Positions 1 to 6,209 of a stretch of 7,411 nucleotides of DNA are shown here, one piece after another. Source of the DNA: Flavobacterium psychrophilum (GTDB lineage: Bacteria > Bacteroidota > Bacteroidia > Flavobacteriales > Flavobacteriaceae); contig QFQM01000213.1 of the NCBI GenBank assembly GCA_003243255.1, positions 1-7,411 on the forward strand. Direction: 5' to 3'. The position numbers and the translations under genes are program-made. The stretch's first letter is position 1. Every line of letters begins with the position of its first letter. The notes below the pieces were generated by a model, which worked only from the letters and a program-made list of their open reading frames with translations, had not been told where the DNA came from and did no database searches.

Positions 1-1
1 C

Positions 2-367
2 ATGTATGATTATTCCAACCTGGAGTACGGATTCAATGAATTTCCAAAGGGAGTGCATGTGACACTGTTGGATGATAGCGGTAAGAAAAGCTATATAGAG
101 TCTGATTATGCTATTACCTATGAAAAAACAGATATTATCGATTTGCAGGGTAATGTAAAGATTTTTACCGAAGACGGTAACAGGCTTGAAAGTGAACAGA
201 TGTTTTACGACAGGAAGAATGAGTGGTTTTATACCGAGAAAAAGTTTAAATTTACAAATAAGGAGGGAAGCCTTCTGGAAGGTCCCGGTGTAGACTTCAG
301 CAAAGACTTTAAAGTGGTCAATGCGCAGCAAAACCGAGGGCATATAAATAACATCAGCGATAAATAA
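2..367 (+). CDS. lptC: LptC-like LPS export periplasmic protein, C-terminal part (5' end outside window)
   Basis: This is the C-terminal 121 residues of a protein resembling LptC, the periplasmic, inner-membrane-anchored component of the Lpt bridge. LptC takes lipopolysaccharide from the LptB2FG ABC transporter and passes it to LptA. The visible part has the short beta-strand pattern of the OstA/LptC jellyroll: an alternating strand near residues 16-30, then a GNV-(K)-x-F-x-x-x-G-x-x-L-x-(S)E-x-x-x-Y-D segment at about 50-70, and further strands to about 105. Full LptC proteins are roughly 180-200 residues. The membrane anchor and first strands are therefore missing to the left, and the ATG at base 2 is internal, not a start. 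The stop codon TAA (365-367) overlaps the next gene's ATG by one base, so the two are probably translationally coupled. The family call rests on fold pattern and neighbourhood and is fairly secure; the symbol is less so. Confidence 0.75.
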   Translation: MYDYSNLEYGFNEFPKGVHVTLLDDSGKKSYIESDYAITYEKTDIIDLQGNVKIFTEDGNRLESEQMFYDRKNEWFYTEKKFKFTNKEGSLLEGPGVDFSKDFKVVNAQQNRGHINNISDK

Positions 368-552
368 TGGCTTATTTTAAAATAATACCGTACCTGTTCC
401 TAATCTTTGCCGGAATGTTTTTATATGAGGCGATAACACGATTAATGAATGGTGAAGATCCTCTTGTGTTTTTCCTTTTTGCGGGGGTTGCGGTCTTTAT
501 GTTTTTCTTCAGAAGGAATAGTTATAAGAAATTTGATAACGGTAAGAAATAA
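367..552 (+). CDS. Small two-helix inner membrane protein, function unknown
   Basis: The product has 61 residues and I do not recognise a named family. It has two hydrophobic segments, about residues 6-23 and 33-48, joined by a short polar turn (N-G-E-D-P, 28-32). It ends in a basic tail (R49, R50, K54, K55, K60, K61). By the positive-inside rule both ends should face the cytoplasm, giving a helical hairpin in the inner membrane. Its ATG overlaps the lptC stop (TAATG) and the next gene starts 13 bases downstream, so it lies inside a tight operon, which supports its being a real gene. Its position between an LPS-export gene and a CNNM transporter gene suggests an envelope role, but that is inference only. 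No better start exists nearby. Confidence 0.7.
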   Translation: MAYFKIIPYLFLIFAGMFLYEAITRLMNGEDPLVFFLFAGVAVFMFFFRRNSYKKFDNGKK

Positions 553-565
553 TAAATAGGTTATC

Positions 566-1828
566 ATGGAATTGACGATGATAATTATATGTCTGCTTCT
601 GTCGGCGTTCTTTTCGGGGATGGAAATAGCATATATATCGTCGAACAAGGTGTATCTGGAGGTCGAGAAGAAACAATCGACTATTGTTTCGAGAGTGCTG
701 ACACGATTAACCGAAAAACCTGCGCAGTTTATTACTTCAATGCTGGTGGGTAATACCATTGTTTTGGTGTTGTATTCTTACCTGATGGGGAATGCGGTCA
801 TGAGATGGTTTACATCAGCATATGCAATGCATCCTTTGTACAGCCTTTTTCTTCAGATATTGCTGTCTGCATTTTTGCTGCTTATAGCAGCCGAATTTAT
901 TCCGAAAATATTTTTTCAGGTCTACGCAAATCAACTTATTAAGATTTTTGCATTGCCGGCTTATGCATTCTATTGCCTTTTTTATTGGGTATCCCGTTTT
1001 GTGATCATTCTTTCAGATTTCATACTTGTAAATGTTTTTCGTACTAAGGGCGACCGCCGGAAAGCGTTTTTCAGCCGGGGAGAGTTGGGGAATTATATTT
1101 CTGAACAGCTTAATGGGGCTGACGATCAGGAAGAGGTGGATTCTGAGATACAGATCTTTCAGAATGCACTTGAGTTCTCTGATTTGAAAGCCCGTGATAT
1201 AATGACGCCACGTACCGAAATTGCAGCTGTGGAGTTGAATGATTCGGTGTCTGAGCTAAGGGAACTTTTTATTGAGACAGATTACTCCAAAATGGTTGTT
1301 TATCAGGGAACGCTTGATAATATTGTTGGGTATATACACTCCTTTGAATTATTCAGAAAGCCCAAAACAGTAAAGGAGATTACAATATCAATAGAGTATG
1401 CGCCGGGGACAATTTATATAAAAGAGCTTCTGAATCTCCTGACAAGAAGGCGTAAAAGTATGGCTGTGATACTTGATGAATATGGTGGTACTGCCGGAAT
1501 TGTTACGGTTGAAGACATCATCGAAGAGCTTTTTGGTGAAATAGAAGACGAGCACGATGATGAAGAAGAGCTTACTGAAGAGATTCTTGGAGAGGGTGTT
1601 TATCTTTTGTCGGCAAGGCTTGATGTAGAGTATCTTAATGAAGAATATGAGCTTAATATACCCGAAAGCGACTCTTATGTTACTCTTGGGGGGTATATCG
1701 TGCATAATATGAATGAAATACCACGGGCCGGAGAAAAACTTGTGCTGAAAAACTTCGAAATTTCCATTGAACAGGCTTCTTCTAAAAAGATTGAGCTTGT
1801 AAAAATCCAGCGATTACAGGGGAAATAA
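566..1828 (+). CDS. CNNM/CorC (hemolysin-like) membrane protein with CBS pair
   Basis: This 420-residue protein has the full layout of the HlyC/CorC or CNNM family, whose members are linked to Mg2+ or other divalent-cation transport. An N-terminal DUF21/CNNM membrane domain spans about residues 1-160, with helices near 3-25, 55-80, 92-118 and 125-155. It carries the family motifs FFSGMEIA (15-22), VGNT (61-64) and AEFIPK (109-114). Next come a cytosolic CBS pair (about 207-266 and 272-329), with ARDIMTPR (209-216) and YGGTAGIVTVEDIIEE (306-321), and an acidic linker (324-339). A C-terminal CorC_HlyC domain (about 340-417) includes TLGGYI (373-378). No catalytic toxin function is expected despite the old 'hemolysin' name. 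The gene follows the small membrane protein by 13 bases and belongs to the lptC operon. It starts at ATG 566 behind an A/T-rich leader with no Shine-Dalgarno, as is usual in Bacteroidota. The transported ion cannot be read from sequence. Confidence 0.92.
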   Translation: MELTMIIICLLLSAFFSGMEIAYISSNKVYLEVEKKQSTIVSRVLTRLTEKPAQFITSMLVGNTIVLVLYSYLMGNAVMRWFTSAYAMHPLYSLFLQILLSAFLLLIAAEFIPKIFFQVYANQLIKIFALPAYAFYCLFYWVSRFVIILSDFILVNVFRTKGDRRKAFFSRGELGNYISEQLNGADDQEEVDSEIQIFQNALEFSDLKARDIMTPRTEIAAVELNDSVSELRELFIETDYSKMVVYQGTLDNIVGYIHSFELFRKPKTVKEITISIEYAPGTIYIKELLNLLTRRRKSMAVILDEYGGTAGIVTVEDIIEELFGEIEDEHDDEEELTEEILGEGVYLLSARLDVEYLNEEYELNIPESDSYVTLGGYIVHNMNEIPRAGEKLVLKNFEISIEQASSKKIELVKIQRLQGK

Positions 1829-1890
1829 AAAAAAATGCAACTTCATGCGAAAATATATCGTCACTACTTTTATTATTAAACAGATAATTG

Positions 1891-1898
1891 TATTTTCG
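1891..1898 (+). promoter_or_regulatory. Possible Bacteroidota -7 element upstream of the isomerase gene
   Basis: TATTTTCG matches the Bacteroidota -7 consensus TAnnTTTG at all but one fixed position (C at 1897). It lies 32 bases before the ATG at 1931. The start is preceded by an A-rich leader (1911-1930, ending in AACAAACAAAAAA), a typical strong translation-initiation context in Flavobacterium. I found no convincing -33 TTG at the usual distance. It could give the isomerase its own transcription in addition to read-through from the lptC operon, since no terminator is visible between 1829 and 1930. Confidence 0.35.
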
Positions 1899-1930
1899 CC
1901 CACTGATATAAAATTTTAACAAACAAAAAA

Positions 1931-4036
1931 ATGGCGGTTTTATCAAAAATTAGGCAGCGTTCATTAATTCTGATACTGGTTATAGGCTTTTGCTTACTGG
2001 CTTTTATAATAGGTGATATTATAAATAGTGGTGGTTTTGGCGTTACCCGTAATGTAGGAAGCGTTAATGGTAAAGATATTCCTGTTCAGGACTTTCTGCA
2101 AAAAGTAAATGATGTTCAGGCAAGACAACAGGGTATTAGCCCTACGCAGGCTGCAAATGGAGTGTGGAGCCAGGAAGTTGACAACATTCTTTTTGAAGAG
2201 AGATTTGAAAAAGCCGGTCTTAGAGTAGGTAAAGATCACATCTTTAACGTATATGCTCAGGATCCGCAAGTTGCTCAGAATCCGCAATTCCAAAATGCAT
2301 TAGGAAAGTTTGATAAGGCTAAATTCAATGAATTCCTTGTTAACATGAAAACTACAAACCCTGCTCAATGGCAAATGATTGAGAAGAATAAAGGTCTTGT
2401 AGAAAATGCTGCAAAAAAACAACTTTACCTTACAATGGTAAAAGCTGCTTTCTTTGCTACTGATGCAGATGGTAAAGCTAAATATGCTGCAGAAACTGAT
2501 AAGGCATCATTTGACTATGTGTTTGTTCCTTACAGCTCTATCAACGACGATCAGGTAAAAGTATCTGATGAAGAGCTTGTAGCTTACATGAAGAAAAACG
2601 AAAAGAAATATAAATCTGAAGCATCACGTGATCTTGAGTTTGTTCTTATCGAGAACAAGCCATCAAAAGATGATGAGGCTGAGATGAAGAAAGAGATCAA
2701 CTCTTTACTTTTGCCAAAAGTTGAGTACAACGAGACAACTAAGGCTAACGATACTGTTCCCGGATTTGCAAGTGTTACAAACAATGAAGAGTTTGTAAAC
2801 AAAAATTCAGACATTAAGTATGATACTACTTATGTTACTAAAAAACAACTTCCGGTAGAATTTGCTGAGCAAATCTATAACTTAGGAAAAGGTCAGGTAT
2901 TTGGTCCTTATATTGACAACGGTTACTACAAGCTAACTAAAATGATCAATAAAAAAGGAAATGCTTCTGCTAAAGCAAGCCACATCCTTATCGCTTTCAA
3001 AGGTGGTGCTGCTCCGGATCCTTCTATCACAAGAACTAAAGAAGAAGCTAAAGCTAAAGCTGATGACCTGTTGAAACAGGTTAATGCTAACCCAGGTAAC
3101 TTCGCTATGCTTGCTATGACTAATACTGATGACCCGGGTTCTAAACAAACAGGTGGTGAGTATGACAATATCATGCCGGGCCAGATGGTTAAGCCATTCA
3201 ATGATTTCGTATTCAATAATCCTGTTGGGACAACAGGTGTTGTTGAAACTGATTTCGGTTACCACGTAATCAAAGTAACAGGTAAAAACGAAGCAGTTCA
3301 GTTAGCAACTGTAGCTCAGAAAATTGAGCCTTCTGAAGCTACTACTGATGCAATCTTTACTAAAGCGTCTAAAATGGAAATGGAAGCTGAAGAGAAACCA
3401 TTTGCTGATTTAGCTAAAAGCTTAGGCCTTACTGTTACTCCTGCTAACAAAGTTTTAGCTAATGATGAGAATATTCAGGGTGTAGGCAGCCAGAGAGCGA
3501 TTGTTAAATGGGCTTATGCTAACGACACTAAAGTAGGTGATGTTAAGAAATTCGATATCCCTCAGGGACACGTTATCGTGAGACTTAAAACAATCAGTGA
3601 AAAAGGTGTGCTTCCAATTGAAGAAGCTAAAGTTTCTGTATTGCCAATTGTTCGTAATGAGAAAAAAGCTGAGCTTATCAGAAAGAAAATGGAAGGTGCT
3701 ACGGTTGAGGCTGTAGCTCAGAAAACTGGTTCTACTGTAGCAAGCGCAGTTGATGTTACTCTTGCTAATCCGATGATTGCTAATGTTGGAGCTGAGCCTA
3801 AAGTTGTTGGTAAGGCATTTGGTCTTTCAGCAGGTAAAACTTCAGGACTTATCGATGGTCAGCTTGGTGTATTCATGGTAAGAACTAAAACTATTGCTAA
3901 AGCTCCTGCACTTCCTAACTATACTGCTTTCACTACAAGACTTAACGGTGAAGCAAGACAACAAGTTCAGGGAAGACTTTCTCAGGCACTTAAAGACAAT
4001 GCTAAAATTGAAGATAACAGAGCAGAATTTAATTAA
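1931..4036 (+). CDS. ppiD: PpiD/SurA-type membrane-anchored periplasmic peptidyl-prolyl isomerase
   Basis: This 701-residue protein is a periplasmic folding factor of the PpiD/SurA group: cis-trans isomerisation at proline plus chaperone activity for secreted and outer-membrane proteins. Residues 1-10 are basic and 11-33 form an uncleaved signal anchor, leaving the rest in the periplasm. Residues 40-230 form the SurA_N/PpiD-type helical chaperone region. The canonical parvulin (PpiC) domain spans about 346-450: ASHILI with H351, D401-P402-G403-S404, GG at 408-409, M419, F423 and TDFGYH with H445. A degenerate parvulin-like segment precedes it (about 232-343), and two parvulin-tail-like units follow (about 519-553 and 621-653). 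E. coli PpiD is a little over 620 residues, so this is a long version. From about 2400 onward codon use looks strongly biased (GCT, CTT, AAA, ACT), consistent with high expression. It follows the CNNM gene by 102 bases and ends before a strong terminator. Using ppiD as symbol is by architecture, not proven orthology. Confidence 0.9.
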   Translation: MAVLSKIRQRSLILILVIGFCLLAFIIGDIINSGGFGVTRNVGSVNGKDIPVQDFLQKVNDVQARQQGISPTQAANGVWSQEVDNILFEERFEKAGLRVGKDHIFNVYAQDPQVAQNPQFQNALGKFDKAKFNEFLVNMKTTNPAQWQMIEKNKGLVENAAKKQLYLTMVKAAFFATDADGKAKYAAETDKASFDYVFVPYSSINDDQVKVSDEELVAYMKKNEKKYKSEASRDLEFVLIENKPSKDDEAEMKKEINSLLLPKVEYNETTKANDTVPGFASVTNNEEFVNKNSDIKYDTTYVTKKQLPVEFAEQIYNLGKGQVFGPYIDNGYYKLTKMINKKGNASAKASHILIAFKGGAAPDPSITRTKEEAKAKADDLLKQVNANPGNFAMLAMTNTDDPGSKQTGGEYDNIMPGQMVKPFNDFVFNNPVGTTGVVETDFGYHVIKVTGKNEAVQLATVAQKIEPSEATTDAIFTKASKMEMEAEEKPFADLAKSLGLTVTPANKVLANDENIQGVGSQRAIVKWAYANDTKVGDVKKFDIPQGHVIVRLKTISEKGVLPIEEAKVSVLPIVRNEKKAELIRKKMEGATVEAVAQKTGSTVASAVDVTLANPMIANVGAEPKVVGKAFGLSAGKTSGLIDGQLGVFMVRTKTIAKAPALPNYTAFTTRLNGEARQQVQGRLSQALKDNAKIEDNRAEFN

Positions 4037-4058
4037 TCTGTAATCTTACTAAATATAG

Positions 4059-4085
4059 AAAACCGGCTTTATGCCGGTTTTTTTA
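4059..4085 (+). terminator. Intrinsic terminator after the isomerase gene
   Basis: A perfect 9-bp inverted repeat, AAAACCGGC (4059-4067) and GCCGGTTTT (4073-4081), encloses a 5-base TTTAT loop. It is followed by a T run that begins inside the stem's right arm (TTTTTTT, 4078-4084, then ATT). It lies 22 bases after the TAA of the isomerase gene and should end the lptC-to-isomerase transcript. No minus-strand gene ends nearby, so it acts in the plus direction only. Confidence 0.9.
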
Positions 4086-4183
4086 TTGTCATATTTTTAA
4101 TGCTATATGTTTTTAAATTGTATGGTTAGGGTTAAAATTTTGTTATTATTCTCTATTTATAAGTTTTATTGAATACCGGACAC

Positions 4184-4191
4184 TATTTTTG
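4184..4191 (+). promoter_or_regulatory. Probable Bacteroidota -7 promoter element for the glycosyltransferase gene
   Basis: TATTTTTG fits the Bacteroidota -7 consensus TAnnTTTG exactly. It lies 39 bases before the ATG at 4231 and downstream of the terminator at 4059-4085, which is where a new promoter is needed. The nearest upstream TTG (4169-4171) is only 12 bases away, shorter than the usual spacing to the -33 box, so the -33 element is weak or absent. The rest of the 194-base intergenic region (4037-4230) is AT-rich, and I see no other structured element beyond the terminator. Confidence 0.45.
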
Positions 4192-4230
4192 TTTTAATCT
4201 GAGTATTTAATAACCCTAAAAGCACCGGAC

Positions 4231-5295
4231 ATGCTAAAGCGTATTAACAAGGTAAGAAAAAGTATTATGATAGGTCTTACCAAAAACATTGGGGTATCCC
4301 GTATTAATACTAAAAAGAATACTCATGCTTCGTTAAAACGAATTCTTATTAACAGGCCAAACCACAGGCTTGGGAATTTGTTACTTGTTACGCCATTGGT
4401 GCAGGAAATCAAAGCTACATTCCCGGATTGTAAAGTTGACCTTTTTGTAAAGGGAGGCCTTGCGCCTATTTTGTTTGAAAACTATGATAATGTTGACAGG
4501 ATTATAAAACTGCCTAAAAAGCCCTTCAAGGAGCTGGTTAAATATCTAAAGGTTTGGGTAAAGATCAAGAAGCATCGTTATGATATGGTGATCAACCTTG
4601 ATAAGGATTCTTCTTCAGGAAGGCTTTCAACACAGTTTGCGCGTGCAACAAACAAGATTTTCGGAGAGAATATAGAAGAATTAGAAAATCTGTACAAGGA
4701 TTACAGGCATATGGGCAAGAGGCCGGTATACCTTTTTCGTCACTTTATCCGGTTGTTGGGATATAAAAGCTCAGATCTTTCTGTGCCGCCATTGGATATC
4801 AAGCTTAGTAATGAGGAGCTTTTTGATGGCAAAAAAAGGCTTGAGGAACTTGTTTCTCAGGATAAAAAGACAATCAGCATATTTACCTATGCGACAGGCA
4901 GTAAATGTTATGAAGAGTGCTGGTGGGATGCTTATTATGGTAAACTGCTTGAGGCATTCCCGGATTACAATATTGTTGAGATATTGCCAGTAGAAAACAT
5001 TTCAAAAATCGGTTTTAAAGCACCTTCTTTTTATAGTAAGGATGTAAGGGAGATTGCAGCCGTTATCGCGAATACAGCTGTTTTTATTGGTGCCGATAGC
5101 GGTATCATGCACCTTGCCGCTTCATCGCAGGCTCCGGTTGTAGGGTTGTTTTCAGTAACAAATCCTGAGAAGTATGAACCGTATGGTAATGGCAGTATAG
5201 CTGTTGATACCAATAAGGTTGATCTTGATGAAAATATTTTGCTGGTTAAAAAAATACTTGAAAGCCGTCAGCCTGAATCATTGCAATACGCCTAG
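4231..5295 (+). CDS. Glycosyltransferase family 9 (heptosyltransferase-like) protein
   Basis: This 354-residue cytosolic GT-B glycosyltransferase resembles the ADP-heptose:LPS heptosyltransferases (GT9), which extend the LPS core on the inner face of the inner membrane. The N-terminal Rossmann half carries the acceptor-side motif RPNHRLGNLLLVTPL (42-56), then DLFVKG (70-75). The C-terminal half carries the nucleotide-sugar signature GADSGIMHLAASSQAPVVGL (287-306), followed by N311, P312 and P318. The family's usual GD in the first motif is here G48-N49, so the proposed WaaC-type catalytic Asp is Asn. A Cys/Trp-rich stretch (C226, C230, W231, W232) lies in the hinge-proximal C-terminal half. 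Residues 1-36 are a basic extension without a membrane segment; an alternative ATG at 4267 (residue 13) would shorten it. Donor and acceptor cannot be assigned. The gene appears monocistronic, between a terminator on its left and a convergent gene on its right, whose stop codon it overlaps. Confidence 0.88.
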   Translation: MLKRINKVRKSIMIGLTKNIGVSRINTKKNTHASLKRILINRPNHRLGNLLLVTPLVQEIKATFPDCKVDLFVKGGLAPILFENYDNVDRIIKLPKKPFKELVKYLKVWVKIKKHRYDMVINLDKDSSSGRLSTQFARATNKIFGENIEELENLYKDYRHMGKRPVYLFRHFIRLLGYKSSDLSVPPLDIKLSNEELFDGKKRLEELVSQDKKTISIFTYATGSKCYEECWWDAYYGKLLEAFPDYNIVEILPVENISKIGFKAPSFYSKDVREIAAVIANTAVFIGADSGIMHLAASSQAPVVGLFSVTNPEKYEPYGNGSIAVDTNKVDLDENILLVKKILESRQPESLQYA

Positions 5296-6209
5296 TCTGC
5301 GTTTAAAATCATTTCTTTATAAGGGATCACAACTTCATATCCTTTCGCTTTAAAATAAGCTTCAGGATTTTCATTGGCAGCCGCCAGAATAAAATCACCA
5401 CCCCATGCCCCAAGGCTTTTTAATGTTCCGTTAAAATCAGGGAACAGACTTTCTTTTACTGTTTTTGTCTCTAAAACATCACTAAGCAAGCCGGAGTGAT
5501 TGTCTAACAATAAGCAAAAGTGGTTAAAGTCTTCAGTTTTGTATGTCTCTTCAATTATGGTGTTCACTTTACTGACCAATACTGGGATTTCTGCTGTCTT
5601 TTCTTTATAACGTGCAACTGAAGCGCGAGTGTCTTCTTTCTTATTCAGATAAACAAAATATAACCTGTCAAGGAAGGCCGGGTTGAAACTGATAACTTTT
5701 ACTTCAGGTTTACCTTCTTTAATGCGGTAAATGATAGGAGTGTCGTGCTGTGCACAGGCAATGTCATAGCCGCTTCCTCCAAAGCTTTTTTTGAGTAATT
5801 CGAATGCATCAATTTCGAACCATTGGGCTATGTTGTTTATAAGGGTAGATGAGCTGCCCAGGCCCCAGTTCCTTGGGAAAGTTAGCCTGTTCGTAGCTTT
5901 GTGTCCTGATCCAGGGATTAATATGCTCGGGTTCGCTTTATGGGCATGATGCAATATGTCTATAAGCGTATCGGTTACGGCGCTTCCGGTTCTTCGGTTT
6001 TCGTGTATGGTTTGATAGCTTAATGATGCTTTAAACCAGGACTTTCCGTTAGCGTCAAAACTTTCCCATTTTAAAATGTTGGGGTCGTAACTTTCTACGT
6101 CCAGATGCTGACCGTAAACCGTTGGAACGGCAAAAGCCTCCGAACCGTCAATTACTGTATATTCTCCGATAAGGAAAAGCTTTCCGTTACTGTAAAAAGT
6201 CTTCTTCAA
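5292..6209 (-). CDS. GYDIA-family GHMP kinase, probable mevalonate-pathway kinase (candidate phosphomevalonate kinase)
   Basis: This small-molecule kinase of the GHMP superfamily has 305 residues from the chosen TTG start. Motif 1, SNGKLFLIGEYTV (7-19), contains the N-terminal GEY typical of mevalonate and phosphomevalonate kinases. Motif 2 is the ATP P-loop region NWGLGSSSTL (114-123). GSGYDIA (145-151), which names the family, should place an acidic residue (D149) near the active site. LGAWGGDFILAA (267-278) matches the glycine-rich C-terminal motif 3. It directly follows and overlaps HMG-CoA reductase, so a role in isoprenoid precursor synthesis is likely. The phosphomevalonate step is my best guess, by analogy of the G-S-G-x-D motif with phosphomevalonate kinases. 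TTG at 6209 puts the conserved motif at the expected distance from the N-terminus. The in-frame ATG at 6254 would add 15 residues (320 total) encoded entirely over the reductase gene. Family call firm; substrate inferred. Confidence 0.88.
   Translation of the reverse strand: MKKTFYSNGKLFLIGEYTVIDGSEAFAVPTVYGQHLDVESYDPNILKWESFDANGKSWFKASLSYQTIHENRRTGSAVTDTLIDILHHAHKANPSILIPGSGHKATNRLTFPRNWGLGSSSTLINNIAQWFEIDAFELLKKSFGGSGYDIACAQHDTPIIYRIKEGKPEVKVISFNPAFLDRLYFVYLNKKEDTRASVARYKEKTAEIPVLVSKVNTIIEETYKTEDFNHFCLLLDNHSGLLSDVLETKTVKESLFPDFNGTLKSLGAWGGDFILAAANENPEAYFKAKGYEVVIPYKEMILNAD

Noticed and set aside
324..420. A frameshift or gene break at the lptC/small-protein junction.
   Set aside because: The TAATG overlap is a normal coupled stop-start. 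The upstream protein ends naturally after its last beta strand, and the downstream one has its own two-helix layout.
442..759. Minus-strand open frame of 105 codons across the small membrane protein and CNNM gene.
   Set aside because: It spans two real genes on the other strand and has no family resemblance or promoter context. The same holds for the minus-strand frames at 1388-1705, 1994-2293, 2584-2814 and 2926-3265.
566..1828. Gliding-motility protein GldE, which is also a CNNM/CorC-type protein in Flavobacterium.
   Set aside because: GldE is normally encoded beside gldD. Here the neighbours are lptC and a foldase, and nothing in the sequence singles out GldE over a general CNNM paralogue.
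1829..1930. Possible terminator between the CNNM and isomerase genes.
   Set aside because: There is an A-run and a weak GCA/TGC inverted match near 1837-1849, but no stable stem followed by a T run.
4123..4136. Telomere-like GGTTAGGGTTA in the intergenic region before the glycosyltransferase gene.
   Set aside because: It is a single imperfect copy, not a tandem array, in bacterial chromosomal DNA; chance is sufficient.
4811..4993. Plus-strand 60-codon frame inside the glycosyltransferase gene.
   Set aside because: It is an out-of-frame shadow within a continuous GT9 coding sequence, with no domain and no initiation context.
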